Assembly (NCBI GenBank): GCA_023376005.1
Contig: CM042151.1
Location: 79,183,807-79,247,806, forward strand
DNA length: 64,000 bases
Source of the DNA: Doryteuthis pealeii
Taxonomy: Eukaryota > Mollusca > Cephalopoda > Myopsida > Loliginidae
Direction: 5' to 3'
The stretch's first letter is position 1, and each line of letters starts with the position of its first letter. Made by a program: the position numbers and the translations under genes. The notes under the pieces were generated by a model. The model had not been told where the DNA came from. It made no database searches and saw only the letters and a program-made list of their open reading frames with translations. This document shows, in pieces, positions 34,838-46,918 of this stretch.

Positions 34838-34865
34838 GGATAGATAGATAGATATATTTATAAAT
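34690..34865. repeat. Family F repeat copy and (TA/TAGA)n
   Basis: Contains aatcagtcaattctgtaac and aaattctgcagttataagat, as in the tandem units downstream of ZNF D, and is followed by a tata and gatagatag microsatellite. Confidence 0.55.
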
Positions 34866-34978
34866 CGAAAAGTTGACTTACCGGTGAATTTGGTCACGAT
34901 GGTTAGTATTAGGAATTCAGGTGGGTAAGTCAGCAATATAACAAATACAAAGTGCTCAATACTAAGTAGAGCAAATTT

Positions 34979-35239
34979 ATTATGAAATGGGTACCAGAGA
35001 TAACCTACTCGAGTTTCACCATAAGGATCTTCAGGGTTAAATCTACTGAATTAATCAAGACACTGATTAATAGCAGTTGATCTCACATGTGTGTTCATTG
35101 CATTAAATTGTTCATTGCAATGAACACACATGTGAGATCGACTGCTATTAATCAGTGTCTTGATTAATTCAGTAGATTTAACCCTGAAGATCCTTATGGT
35201 GAAACTCGAGTGGGTTATCTCTTGTACCCATTTCATAAT
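34979..35239. repeat. 261-bp palindrome
   Basis: Arms 34979-35103 and 35117-35239 are inverted almost without mismatch (attatgaaatgggtacc / cccatttcataat; gttcattgca / tgcaatgaac). They carry ccctgaagatccttatggtg, a GAAGATCC-type terminal phrase like that in the 1.67-kb palindrome. The frame 35051-35236 is a translation of the palindrome. Confidence 0.8.
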
Positions 35240-35344
35240 ATATATAGATAGATAGATAGATAAATAATAAGGTTGCTATTCTTATAAGTAAACAATGCCC
35301 AATATCATAGAGCATTTATATTCAAGTTAGAATGAACATGAACT

Positions 35345-35960
35345 CAACACTGCCTGATTATTGACAGTTTCTCACCTATGCGAGTTTAGTTCTTCTATCA
35401 TGAGGTCTCCTAGTTTGATGTCTAATTGGTTATCTACAATTTTGGGTTTTTTTATTTTCTATGATTTTAGGGGGATTTCCTAAGAATTTCTGGAAGTGTT
35501 CTTTCCATTTAAGAAGTCTATCTTTTTGGCTGGTTACCTTTAATTTAGCTCTAGGGTTATTTTTCCTACTACTAATTTCATTTATGATTTGCCATGCTAA
35601 TCGTGACTGCTTGTCTTCTATTGAATCTCTGATTTTATTTATTTGCTCCTAGATGTATTCTATTTGTTCTTTTTTGTATGTTTTAGTTAGTTCTACCTGG
35701 GCTTTCTTAAGGTTGTATGTATTTGTCTTTCTTGGGTTTATTTTATTGAGTTTGGATGCTTTTTTGATATCGTTTCTCTTTAGTCTAACTGCTTCTGTCT
35801 CCCAGGGGACAGTGTGTTTAGCTCTTAATTTGGTCAACATGCATTCAGCAGCTACTTCTAAGTGGGCACTGACAAAGTTTTCGTATTCCTCATCTGGAGT
35901 CTGCCTTGCAGATGTCTCCTGGGGAATGTCAAACTTATTTCTTACTTCTATTGAGTATCA
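35345..35960 (-). pseudogene. RTE-type LINE fragment between endonuclease and RT
   Basis: Reading the - strand across one stop gives segments typical of RTE-like non-LTR elements: PWETEAVRLKRNDIKK, then SRLAWQIINEIS with SRKNNPRAKLK, then LLKWKEHFQKFLGNPP, then after a small shift PKIVDNQLDIKLG. This is the region between the endonuclease and the RT palm. The RT itself is absent, so the copy is truncated. The + strand frames at 35461-36006 are its antisense shadows. Confidence 0.8.
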
Positions 35961-36279
35961 GACCTTTTTTTCTCAAAATTGTATATATATATATATAGAT
36001 AGATAGATAGATATACACCATATCTTTTAGTAGAAATCTTTCTTTAATTATCGCAAGTTCTATCAAAATCCACAATTATCTGATTTTTGGTGGGATTTAA
36101 AGATAAACCATGCTTTAGCAGGTGCGTGATTTTGTACAGCAATATTTATTATGAACTCTACAGCATTGAAAATCTTAACAAAAAATATGAACGTGTTGCA
36201 GTTTAGAATTAAACACATTACTTGTACACGCAATCTTATTTTTATTACATGGGGAAAGAAATTTTATTTTTGATGTTTC

Positions 36280-37260
36280 TTTGTAGTTTCTATAAAACAT
36301 CTTCCTTTAACTCGTGTTATATTAGCTATATCTAAAAAATCGTCTGCTACGTTTTTAAAAACGAATTAAAATTAATTAAATCTATTATTTAAGGTCAAAC
36401 TTTTGTCTAAAACGATAGGTAGTAACATAATGACCATGATTAAAAAAAGAAAAATATTATTACATTAGCAATTTATTTCTAATATATTTGAAACGATTTA
36501 TTTTGGTCAATTTTGTTTGCCGACGCCATTTTTGGTTCTTTTTAAGTGATTTTATTGGCTTTTTTATAATTTTAATGTAACATTTGCGATTGCAAAAAAA
36601 TTTTACCAAAAATCAGGTAATTATCTGATTTTAATGAAATTTTCAGTATTGATTTATCAATTAATAAATTTTATAATGCATCAGTTGTTTTATTTCAAAA
36701 CTTTAATTTAGTATTTTTGCTATGAAAAATTAATATATAAAATTCATTTAAAATAGGAAAAGCCTAATGTTAGGTTTAAAATGTTATATTTTTAGATTCT
36801 AGATTCTAGATATTTTATTACATCAAAGTATACTTTTTGAAGAAAATCTCGATTGAAAATGTCCCCACCCCCCCTTTTAAGCAGAAAAAATATCGATGTA
36901 TAATTTTTTCTTTTATAAGATAATAGCCAATTAAATAATTATCGAAATGAGTAAAAAGAAATCTCCAAAAAATTAAGTATTTATTATTTTTTTACGTTTT
37001 ATTTTTCGATTTTCGGTACTTATTTTCTCATAGAAAAGCCAGAGTTATTTTTTTCCTATTCATAACTTCGGTTTTTTATCTCTTTATTTATACTGTAATT
37101 AGAAAACTATTAGACCAACTATAAGACCAACTTATTGATAAATAAACGCTGAAAATTTCATTAAAATCCGATAATTCCCTGATTTTTGTTAAATTATTTA
37201 TAAAGTCATTTTGTCAAAAACGCAATTTAGCCTCATTTTGGGTATACCTAGTGTTATATC
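36280..37260 (+). repeat. Family A2 repeat, uninterrupted copy
   Basis: Matches 52100-54160 in inverse orientation, for example ttaaggtcaaacttttgtct, aaagtatactttttgaagaa, gataatagccaattaaataa and ccgataattccctgattt. The present copy lacks the 1.1-kb insert seen at about 52510-53640. Confidence 0.65.
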
Positions 37261-37290
37261 CAGTCACAAGCCGTGGAGGTGAATTAATCC

Positions 37291-37471
37291 ATAATTATCT
37301 CCCTTGAGTTTCGTTCTTTTAAAAGTCATTTTGCATCGATTGAAATTGATGATTTAAAAAAATTTGATTTAAGTCGAAAAAATAAGTTTCACTATTCAAA
37401 GTCTTGTTTTTCTTTTTTGTTTAATATCACATTTCCGCTTGAAAGAAGGTTAGACGAGAGGAGACAGAAAA
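37291..37471 (+). other. Candidate first exon or promoter of ZNF D
   Basis: Begins ataattatctcccttgagtt and ends gaggagacagaaaa before the donor gtaagtatca (GT at 37472). It is strongly similar to 51422-51613, including attttgcatcgattg and aatatcacatttcc. The implied intron to the ZNF D acceptor is 2.98 kb. Confidence 0.42.
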
Positions 37472-37499
37472 GTAAGTATCACCGCTTGATTTATTTTTG

Positions 37500-39300
37500 T
37501 TTGTTTACAAAATATCAAATACGTTTTTACAAAAATACTTAGGTTTTTTTCTTCTTTTTACAAACGCAGATAGAAAATTATGATTAGATATTTTTAAATA
37601 TGCGAAAATATTGAATTAAAAAATATCTGGATGTTAATGAATAATTTGTAGCCTCACCTACTTTTACCCTGGTAATTTGTCAGGTTTAAAAGATATTTTC
37701 TATAGATTTAGACGAGGCTACAAATTCCCGGACCTGTCGATAACTGTAACTAGGTACCACTAATTTTCTCTGTAAAATTTACCCCCCCCTATATTTAACA
37801 CAATGAAACATGCATAAAGGTTAATATTATCTTGAAAATCTTTTGTCCATTCAAAAGAAGAAACATTACACAAACTCCTGATGATTCAATAAAAAATTTT
37901 CAATTTACGGAAATAATTAAAATTTTGAACGAAAACAATGTTTACATTTTCGCACCATTAAATCAATTGAAATTTAACATAGCCTAAAACAAGCTATGAC
38001 TAAAAGCTTTTTTTAATTCTATAAAAAATCAATTAATGGTCAGATTTTTACGAAAATTACCATAATTACCTTTTGATGAAAATATGTCTAAAATAGTATT
38101 TTCCTAAAATATATTGGGGAAATTATTTTTTTTTACGAAGTCTACACCCCCCCCATATTATTTTATGAAATATGAGAAAAATAAACCTACAAAACACGAT
38201 TTTTACTTTTCTATAAAGATAAGTATCTGAATAATTATATCAGAAGATTTTTATAAGATTCAATGCGAGAGCTTTTTAGTAAAAAAAAGCGTGAATATAA
38301 AATTCTGCTAAAAAAACATAGCAATAAAGAATTGACCTGTGTAAAAAAAAAAAATGGACAGTTTTACTTATTATTCAAGATAACGATGAGTAATTTTTCA
38401 CCAATCCGATAATTTGATCTTTGAATGAACTGTTTTTCTTTGTAACAACCCTTTATGTTCGTTATTTCTTTTTTTGTGTGTGAGATTTAAAAAAAATAAA
38501 GTTTTAAAATATTTACGTTTCTTCCTTCAATATGGCCTAAACTGATCACGTGACGTATTTTGGTGGTACCTAGCACTAGGGACGTCCAATTTGACATGTA
38601 AAATTTACCCCTCCCCCCGATATTTAGCATAATGAAACTTGGATTAAGGTTAATATTTTTTCAAAATTTCTGGACCATTCAAAAGAAGAAACATAAAAAA
38701 AACCTCCTGATGTTATTGTTTTTTTTTTTTTTTGTCTTTTTTATTTTCATTTCAGCTTACGGAAATAATAAAAATTATGAACAAAAACAATGTTTACATT
38801 TTCGCACCATTAAATCAATTGAAATTTAACGTAGCCAAAAACAAGTTAAGACAACAGGCTTTTTAAAAAATTCTATGAAAAATCAATTCAGAGTCAAATC
38901 TTCATGAAAATTTCAATACTTATTCACCTGTTGATGAAATTATGTTAAAGATATTTTTTTCCTAAAATATATTAGGGGAAATATTTTTTTACGAAATCTA
39001 AAAAAATGAAGCCATAAAAAAACGATTTTTAAATTTATTTCTATAAAGATAAGAGTCTGAATAATTATGACTGAAGATTTCTTTGAAAAAATTTTTTTTC
39101 TCTTGTCAATTCAATTAAAAAAGCAAGTAAAAGTTTGAAAAAGAATGATATTGTGAAATTTTTTAGCAGAATTCAGAATTCTTGTTTTTTTACTAAAATA
39201 AATCGTGTATAGAAACTTATAAAAGTCTTCTGATATAATTATTCAAACTTTTATTTTTAACTTTAAAACTCATCCCCTCTCATATATATTAGGGCTGACT
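37500..39300. repeat. Family A intron-type repeats, two units
   Basis: Two tandem-like units share tttacggaaataat, catttt with cgcaccattaaatcaattga, tctataaagataag and an aatttacccc end (37752 and 38600). They lie inside the inferred intron of ZNF D. The frame 38632-38829 is repeat. Confidence 0.6.
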
Positions 39301-39399
39301 CGAATTTAAAAAGAGAAGAGACAGAAGATATGAATGGAATGAAAAATAATTTTTCAATGAACGCATTTGGAAGAAAATAAATACTAAAGATTGAAAAAA

Positions 39400-40125
39400 C
39401 ATTATTTTCAGATTTTTTTTTAATTACCCTGATGTTCATGAAATATAATTTTCATTTTGATTATCAGAAAAATAATTCTATATCTATTTTTTCCTGAACA
39501 GGGGGTGGGGTCAGTTTAAACTGAGATTTATATTAATGTTCTTCTATAGCTGATAAATCTAAACATGTTATTGAATTTTTTTCTTCTTTTTACTAATCTA
39601 AAAATATAAATTTTGATGCTAGAAATTCTATGGTTTTTATTTCAAATGAATTTTATTTATTTATTAAATATTAAAAAATTGATTGACTAAGAAAAAATAT
39701 GAAAGCAGTTATCAGAAAGATTTATTTCAATATCTTTTAAATTTTTCCTTCCCCCCCCCCCTTAAAAGCAGTGATACTTGTTAAACGTTTTATGCTTATA
39801 AAATTATTTTATACTTTTGATACTTGTTAAATGTTCTCACATGAAAATTTTAAAATTTTATCAAAATCAAATAATTCCCTGATTTTGATTAATTTCTTTT
39901 TTATTAATCAGGGTTAGGGAATTGGAACTGTTTAAAAAAATTACTCTATGTCTAATTTGCCATAGCTTAAAATATTTTATGGGAAAAATTAGAAAATTAA
40001 AACTTTTGTATTTGTAGAAAAGTGGGATTGTTTTTGTTTTTGTTTTTTGTTTTTTTCGGAGGGGTGGCGTAAAATTTCTTGTATTTTAATTGCATTTAAT
40101 CTTATTTATCGAAAAGTTATGTAGA
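39400..40125. repeat. Duplicated intron segment upstream of ZNF D
   Basis: 39400-39690 matches 43800-44070 (attatcagaaaaataattc, atgttattgaat, gatgctagaaatt). 39860-40030 matches 45950-46140 and 44505-44680 (aattccctgattttg, taatttgccatag, aaaacttttgtatttgt). It shows that the E copy arose by duplication of the D unit or vice versa. Confidence 0.65.
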
Positions 40126-40127
40126 CA

Positions 40128-40132
40128 TGCTA

Positions 40133-40178
<46 letters not shown>

Positions 40179-40264
40179 TGTTCTCTTTCAAGCCATCCTT
40201 CTTTCCCTTCTTCTTCTTCTTCTTCTTCTTCTTCTTCACTAATTTCCCTTCTTCTTCTTCTTCT
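40128..40264. repeat. (ATT)n and (TTC)n microsatellites
   Basis: About sixteen att units, a short unique piece, then about ten ttc units and a second shorter ttc run. The Ile- or Lys/Glu-rich frames over it are spurious. Confidence 0.95.
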
Positions 40265-40445
40265 GTTCTCTTTAAAGCCATCCTTCTCTTTGTCTTCATC
40301 AAGAATTCTCTCAACACCTTCTCTTTTTCTTCTTCTTTCTTAATAGTTCTTTAAATTGCGTTTTAAGGAAACACAAACTGAATGATTATAAGTTTTTAAA
40401 TTTAAATAGCACACAAGTTTCTTTTTTTTTTAATAATATTTCTTC

Positions 40446-40716
40446 TTTATTCACAGATATCAATTATGATGTTGTCAAACATTTTTCAAATTTGAAAAAT
40501 TGCTTTCACACACATACTGAAGAGAAAACATATTCTTGCAAATGTGTTCATCCTTATTTCAACGGACTTAATATTTTAATATTCCCATAAAATCAAACCA
40601 AGAAAAAGTCTGGATGTCAACATTTTTATCAGCACATACAAAAAGACACAGGAGTGTGGCCTTACTGTTAGTACTTGTTCCAGTCATCAGTTTCAGGTAG
40701 TTCACATTGAAGAGAC
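40446..40716 (+). pseudogene. ZNF D exon 5' part: acceptor plus decayed fingers
   Basis: The acceptor tctttattcacag (AG at 40455-40456) is followed by atatcaattatgatg. The phase-1 reading gives HFSNLKNCFHTHTEEKTYSC, a degenerate finger, then a stop after LNILIFP. The same segment and stop occur in E, and F is homologous. Broken finger sequence continues to the ATG of the open array. Confidence 0.6.
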
Positions 40717-41649
40717 ATGCAGACAGATACTGGAGAGAAACCGTTTTCATACAATTTATGTGGATCAGAATTTACAGATAGCTACAGTTTAAAAAGACAA
40801 ACGGGTGAGAAAGCATTTTCTTGTGAAGTATGTGGTTCAGCATTTTCAGGTAGTTTCCATTTAAAAAGACACATGCAAATACACACAGGAGAGAAACCAT
40901 TTTCTTGTGAAGTGTGTGGTTCAGTGTTTTCAGATAGATCTCATTTAAAAAGACATACGCGAATACACACAGGAGAGAAACCATTTTCTTGTCTAGTATG
41001 TGAATCAACTTTTTCAAATAACTATGATTTAAAAAAACACATGCGAATACACACGGGTGAGAGACCATATTCTTGTCAAGTATGTGGATCAGCATTTTCA
41101 TTGAGCTGCAGTTTAAAAAGACACATGCGAATACACACTGGAGAGAAACCATTTTCTTGTGAAGTGTGTGGATCAACATTTTCAGAGGGCTCCAGTTTAA
41201 AAAGCCACATGCGAAGGCACACTAATGACAAACCATATTACTGTACTGAGTGTGGCTCAGCATTTTCACATAGCTCCAGTTTAAATGCTCACATACGAAT
41301 ACATACAGGCGAAAAACCGTTTTCTTGTCAAATATGTGGATTAGCATTTTCAGTGAGTTCTGGCTTAAATGAACATATGCGAATACACACTGGAGAGAAA
41401 CCATATTCTTGTGAGGTGTGTGGATTGGCATTCAGAGTCAGTTCTTATTTAAAAAAACACGTGCGAATACACACAGGTGAAAAACCATTTTCTTGCCAAG
41501 TATGTGAATCAACATTTTCAGTGAGCTCCTCTTTAAAAAGGCACATGAGAATACACACTGGTGAGAAACCTTATTCTTGTCAAACATGTGGATTGGCATT
41601 TTCAATGTCCTTTTCTTTAAAAAGACACATGAGAATACACACAGGATAG
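40717..41649 (+). CDS. C2H2 zinc-finger array protein, ZNF D (310 aa)
   Basis: Predicted nuclear DNA-binding protein, frame intact from ATG 40717. Residues about 8-30 are a degenerate finger (one Cys lost, shortened His end LKRQTGEK). Ten canonical C2H2 fingers follow with HTGEKP linkers; variants are TGERP and TNDKP. The sixth canonical finger has the Cys pair CTEC. Helices are serine-rich ([20 protein letters not shown]). The frame ends abruptly at RIHTG-stop, the same end as F and G, placing D with that subgroup and apart from B and C. No effector domain is visible, and the start is uncertain because of the splice acceptor upstream. Confidence 0.88.
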   Translation: MQTDTGEKPFSYNLCGSEFTDSYSLKRQTGEKAFSCEVCGSAFSGSFHLKRHMQIHTGEKPFSCEVCGSVFSDRSHLKRHTRIHTGEKPFSCLVCESTFSNNYDLKKHMRIHTGERPYSCQVCGSAFSLSCSLKRHMRIHTGEKPFSCEVCGSTFSEGSSLKSHMRRHTNDKPYYCTECGSAFSHSSSLNAHIRIHTGEKPFSCQICGLAFSVSSGLNEHMRIHTGEKPYSCEVCGLAFRVSSYLKKHVRIHTGEKPFSCQVCESTFSVSSSLKRHMRIHTGEKPYSCQTCGLAFSMSFSLKRHMRIHTG

Positions 41650-41880
41650 AATTTCTTAAAACTTAGTAGCTCCACCTACTAGAATTAGGGAGCATCTATA
41701 TTGTCATCCACATACAATCCTGTTTCACCATTTCATGGCTCTGGACAAGGCAGGCTGCTTTTGGCCAGGATTGAAACTTGACTGATCAAATTCATTAAAT
41801 ATTTTTGATGAATAAAAAATGTATTATTCATTTTTCCAACATTTCTGAATAAAAGAAATTCATTGCAATTTGGTTCTCTT
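41650..41880 (+). other. 3' flank of ZNF D with poly(A) signals
   Basis: After the stop come about 160 bp of mixed sequence and then aataaaaaatg near 41810 and aataaaagaaa near 41853. These are candidate polyadenylation signals; no other gene is seen. Confidence 0.35.
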
Positions 41881-42553
41881 AGTAAGGCTGGTATTGTCCC
41901 AGACTCTCTAGCTCAGTTTGGCTCAATACAGTTGAATTATACTAAGTCAAATGTGATATTTGTATGAATTTTTTTGTCTTTCAAATTCTTCCAATTTTTT
42001 GTCCCTTCCTATCACTGTTCTTCTTTTTATTGCTATTAATAAAAACTAAGAATTTTGAATAAAGAAAATTCATTGCAATTAAAAATGTGTGTAATATTTA
42101 TTAATTCTTCCATCTTTTTGTTGTTGTTGTTGGTTAACTTTGTTCTTTTAATCAATCATTTTTGTGTCTATGGATGAAAAGAAATTCTTCGGTTATAAGA
42201 TAAAAATAAATTCACACTAAGAGAAATAGTTCCAAATTTATATAAATGTTCATTAGGCTGGACCTCATCAAAAAACGGAATATGCGAAATTTCTGCTCAA
42301 TTGGACCACTGATAATTGAGCCTCAAAACTCATAGAATTGGAAAATACACAACCATTATTTCAATTCAAAAGATGTAATCCAGGATGTTTGGAGGTATCT
42401 GATGTAGATTCCATATCCATCTTCATGTTGTATTTGCTGAAATCTACAAGGTTCTTTAGTTGAATATATATGCTGAGCTTAAAAGCCTATAGAATCTACA
42501 GTTCCATGATAACATTGATTTGTGTTTCTACTTATTCTAAGTAAAAAGAATCT

Positions 42554-42594
<41 letters not shown>

Positions 42595-42814
42595 AAGAAT
42601 GGGAAATGAATCCGACAATATGAGGAAAAAATGAGTAAAGAAAAGAAATGTAGTTGGATAAAAATCCATCTGATTATTTTAATAATAATAATAACGTAAA
42701 TCCATATACATTTTGATAAATAGACCAAAACACATGATAAGTAAGTGATATCGATTAAAAGTAATATCGATAAAATTCATTTTTATCCATCTACATTTCT
42801 TTACTCATTTTTTC

Positions 42815-42851
<37 letters not shown>

Positions 42852-43470
42852 TTGATGAATTAAAAATCTATTATCAATTTTTCAAACATTTTTGTCCCTT
42901 CCTATCACTGTTTGTCTTTTTGTTGTTATTAATAAAAAACTAAGAATTCTGAATAAAGTAAATTCATTGCAATTAAAAATGTGTGTAATATTTGTTAATT
43001 CTTCCATCTTTTTGTTGTTGATTATCTTTGTTCTTTTAATCAGTCAATTCTTTTGCTATTGATTAAAATAAATTCTGCAGTTAGGAAATAAAAATAAATT
43101 AAGACTAAGATAGATGCTTCCATATTTATATACATGCTCATTATTTATATACATGTTCCTTATCAAAAAAATTAATTAGAATAAATTACAAATCTATTAT
43201 TCATTATTCCAACATTTTTGTTTCTTTCTATCTTTTATTTTTATATTGCTAATAATAAAAACTAAGAATCCTGAATGAAGTAAATTCATTGCAATTAAAA
43301 ATGTGTGTAATATTTGTTAATTCTTCCATCTTTTTGTTGTTATTGTTGTTGTTGGTGGATATCTTTGTTCTTTTAATCAGTCTATTCTTTGGCTATGGAT
43401 GAAAAGAAATTCTGCTCTTAATAAAAACAAAATTAAGACTAAGAGAAATGTGCTCCAAATTTATATATAT
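41850..43470. repeat. Family F repeat, three tandem units
   Basis: Units near 42055-42250, 42945-43150 and 43265-43470 share attcattgcaattaaaaatg, taattcttccatctttttgt, tgttcttttaatcagtc and aaaagaaattctgc. More copies are at 34690-34810, 61340-61500 and 62290-62440. They follow the ZNF D and F/G arrays, so the repeat travelled with the gene unit. Confidence 0.7.
42605..42850. repeat. Inverted repeat flanked by (AT)n/(GT)n
   Basis: tgaggaaaaaatgagtaaag with gaaatgtagttggat (42627-42660) is mirrored at about 42778-42819. A (ta)n(gt)n tract lies outside on the left and a (ta)n tract on the right. The phrase gaatccgacaatat also occurs in the 1.67-kb palindrome, suggesting a related element. Confidence 0.65.
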
Positions 43471-43799
43471 TTATTAGTTGCATATATTATTATATATATT
43501 TATTAGTTGATAGAAAACAAAATTATCAAAAATCAGAGAATTAACTGATTTTTATGAAAATTCCAGTGTTGATATATTAAGGAATGAATGTTATAACACA
43601 CAAATTATTTCATTTAAAAGCTTTTACATTCTTTTCAGGTCAATTATCTTTACCTACTCTTATCTTTGGGGCACAAAATATTTCTTATTTAAGTATGACT
43701 CTAATTTTTGTATAAATAAAATTATGAAGAGAAGTAAAAAATATTTTTTAATAGAACAGATCTGGAAAAAAATACTAAAAATCAAAAATTAAATTTAAA

Positions 43800-44347
43800 A
43801 AAAAAGAAAGTTTTTAATTACTCTGATGTACATGAAATATGTTTTTCTATTTGATTATCAGAAAAATAATTCAATATCTATAATTTTTCTGCTTAAATAG
43901 TGGGAGGCAGTATAAACTTAGATTTAAATTAATTTTGTTTTATAACTGACACATGTACACATGTTATTGAATAAATACTTCTTTACTAATATGAAAACAA
44001 AAATTTTAATGCTAGAAATTGAAGGATTATAATTTTAAAAGAATTTTATTTATCAATTAGATATTTAAAAAATGATACAATGAAAATAATTATGGAAGGA
44101 GCTATATATATATAATTAATAGGAAATATATATATATAAGAATTAATGGTAATTAATATATAAGATATTGGAGAAGATAAATAGGTGTCTTACCTTTGTT
44201 AAGTTCTGTTGAGAAATGATTCAAATTTTTTTTATTGTATTTAATGTTGTCTTCCCCACATCCAGTATCTATTGTAACTTAATGTATATATTTGAATTTA
44301 AGATAAAAATTATCAACTAAAAACACTCAGGATATTTAGGGCTATTT

Positions 44348-44401
<54 letters not shown>

Positions 44402-44700
44402 AAATAGCCCTAAATACCCTGAGTGTTTTAGTCACCAAAAGTTGGCTGTGTAAGTAACCTGAATTAATCTGTATTTTTAATCAATGAAATGATGCATTAT
44501 AACATTCATTGATTAATAAGCCAACAACAAAAATTTTATTAAAATTGGATTATTCCCTGATTTTTGGTAATTTTTTGTTAATCAATCAGGGTTCATGAAT
44601 TGTTAACATAAAACAAAAATAATTATACATCTCAGCTACCATAGTTTGAAAATGTTTCATGGGAATATTATCCGAATAAAAACTAGAGTATATTTCTTGA
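43800..44700. repeat. Duplicated intron segment with AT-centred hairpin
   Basis: 43800-44070 and 44505-44680 match sequence upstream of ZNF D. Between them, at 44322-44430, aacactcaggatatttagg with gctatttcttt is mirrored across a pure (at)n tract of about 45 bp, forming a cruciform-prone hairpin. Confidence 0.65.
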
Positions 44701-44736
44701 ATGGGCTTTTTCTTCTGTGTAATTTGAAAAAAAAAG

Positions 44737-45740
44737 GTGGGATATTACGTTGAAATGAAATATAAACGTGGAAGTAATTTTTCTGTAAATAACTTTTCTC
44801 AGGCAATTGTTATATCAAGCAGGAAGAAGAAAGTGTATGGTAGCAAAGTAAAAGAAAAACACAGGTTGAAGGTTTCAATAAATTGTATTGTGGAAAAGAA
44901 AAAGGTTGTAGAATCTAGCTATGTCACTAGCGATATTTGCAGAATGGGTGGAAATTCCAGTTCTGGTAGTATGATGGTCAAAGTCAGTAGTGATGTTAGC
45001 TGAACATATTGATGGTTTGAGTCTAAGTGGTATGATGGTCAATACCAGTAGTGATGTGGGTAGAAAGTCGGTTATTATGTAAGCCGAACATAATGGTGGT
45101 TAGAGTCTTGGTGATATGGTGGTTGATGCCAGGAGTGATGTGGACAGAATGCATAGTAGTGAGGTGGATAGAAAGCTTGGTAGATTGATGGTTGATGCCA
45201 ATAGTTCAAGTCTGGATGAGATGGTGGCTTGCACCTGTAAGAAGGAGGTAAGCAAGGAAGGCTGTGTGGTCAATGGGTGTCAGAATAGATAAGGGTAAGG
45301 AGGTGACAAGTGATGTCTGCTGTCTTGGTGTCATGAATGGTGTTTGAGCACCCTCCTCTCCTGTCTTCTTGGATGCTGTCTCACTGCTGAATGCTGGTTG
45401 AAGAACAAGCCATTTATATTTATAAGATGGCTGAAAACCTGGATTAAGTTTATGGCTTTCTTCATTTTACCACGAAGGTCATGGATTGTCCGAAAAATGT
45501 CAATTCTTATTTCATCTTGATAACTCCTTCTCAAGAATTCAGTATGCATAGAGCCTCATGCACAAAGATGAGTTTCTTCATTTTGGCTCAAGCAACATCC
45601 AATGAGTGTTCTCCTGGCCTGTTAAGTGGAAATGTTAACATTTTGTTTTGTTTGTGAGTGAGTGTATTGAGTTAGTGAATTTGTGAATCAGGAGAGATAT
45701 TCATTTCTGTTATATAACATAATCAAATTTTTTTTTTAAT
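44737..45740. repeat. Repeat E, GC-richer copy 1
   Basis: G-rich + strand with reiterated agtgatgtg, gtatgatggtc and gtggttgatgcc, ending gagagatattcatttctgtt before ataacat. It resembles 52560-53640 (agtgatgtggg, agagatatctatttctgtt). The frame 44737-45003 shows no domain; its product would be Lys/Ser-rich. Unclassified mobile DNA is the best guess. Confidence 0.4.
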
Positions 45741-45949
45741 TATGTGGTTTTGGTTTTTATAGAAATGTGAAAATTCGGGCAGGGAAATTCTTTTATTCAA
45801 AAAGGTTAAAAATCCCACCAATCCTAATTGATAAAGAAACTTTATTTTGTCAAGTTATTTTTTTAAGATGAAATAAGCTGTTCATCATAAAAATTAAGTA
45901 ATTAATGTATAAAGTGCTGAAAATTTGGGTCCTTTTTTTTTTCACATGA

Positions 45950-46390
45950 AAACTTTTAAATTTTACCAAAATCGGAAAATTCCCTGATTTTGGTTAATTT
46001 TATTTTATCAATCAGTGTTAGAGAATTGGTACTGTTAAAAAAAGTTACTCTACTTCTAATTTGCCATAGTTTCAAAATATTTGGTGGGGAAAAGTTAGAA
46101 AATTAAAACTTTTGTATTTGTGGAAAATGGGGTTGTTTTGCATAAAACTTCTTATATTTTGATTGCATTTAATCTTATTTGTTGAAAACTAATATAAAAA
46201 TATAAAAAATTTTAATCATGACTGAACCAGAATGATATCATATATTGCAGTTTATTGAAACACAAATTGAATAATCATAACTTTTTAAATGCAAATAGCA
46301 CACAGGTTTTCTTTTTTAAATGACATTTCTTCTTCATTCTCAGATATCAATTATAATATCATTGAAAATATGCTGAAAATTTTGGTCATT
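45950..46390 (+). pseudogene. ZNF intron plus exon stub, truncated
   Basis: Intron sequence shared with ZNF D and E (aattccctgattttggtt, atcatgactgaacc) runs to an acceptor cttcattctcag (AG at 46342-46343) and atatcaattataatatcatt. The ZNF exon is lost after about 25 bp, replaced by other sequence and then repeat G. Confidence 0.65.
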
Positions 46391-46414
46391 TTATTTTTTA
46401 ATTTGTAAAATTAG

Positions 46415-46605
46415 TTTCTGACCCGGAATGGTAGTGCCTGTTAGTGTCCCATTTATGGGTTAAATAGAAAAATCTGTTTATAAAAAAAAAAAAAAAAAAA
46501 GTATCTATTAAGAATTAATTTATTTCAAAACATTGTTGGCATTAAATGACCCACTGAACAAAATAAAACAAAACAAACCAAACCAAACCAAACCAAACCA
46601 AAATG
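46415..46605 (+). repeat. Dispersed repeat G, 5'-truncated copy
   Basis: Begins acccggaatggtagtgcctg and continues with atgggttaaatagaaaaat, an A run, ggcattaaatgacccactga and an (aaacc)n tail, as in 32770-32950. Confidence 0.75.
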
Positions 46606-46827
46606 GGCTCAGGTGATTTTTATGGTTAGGCCTTTTTATAACCTAGCTTTATAAAAATGGTAACTGTGAGTTCTTTAAATAAGAATAAAGCAAGTCAACA
46701 CTCTCTGATAACAGGATAACAACTGAATTTTATTTTAGAAATTTGGCGCCTGTCAGTGTATGCATGTGTGTGTGCACATGTCAAGTATTTGTGTATACTG
46801 ATGACCGGTAGTGAGTCAGCTTTATTT

Positions 46828-46918
46828 ATGAGGTCACAACAGTGACAAGTGGTATTCCACAGGGAAGTGTTATTGGACCTTGCCTTTTTGTTATTTTTAT
46901 TAATGCTCTGTGTCAGTG
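46828..46918 (+). pseudogene. LINE reverse transcriptase fragment
   Basis: The + strand reads EVTTVTSGIPQGSVIGPCLF then VIFINAL, the RT block of non-LTR elements with the SGIPQGSVLGP consensus. Only about 90 bp is recognisable; neighbouring sequence is ZNF intron duplicate. The minus-strand frame 46695-46934 is a shadow. Confidence 0.75.

Noticed and set aside
35461..36006. Two + strand frames of 63 and 117 residues
   Set aside because: Antisense of the LINE coding sequence; hydrophobic bias but no domain.
40117..40354. Ile-rich and Lys/Glu-rich small proteins
   Set aside because: Translations of (att)n and (ttc)n microsatellites.
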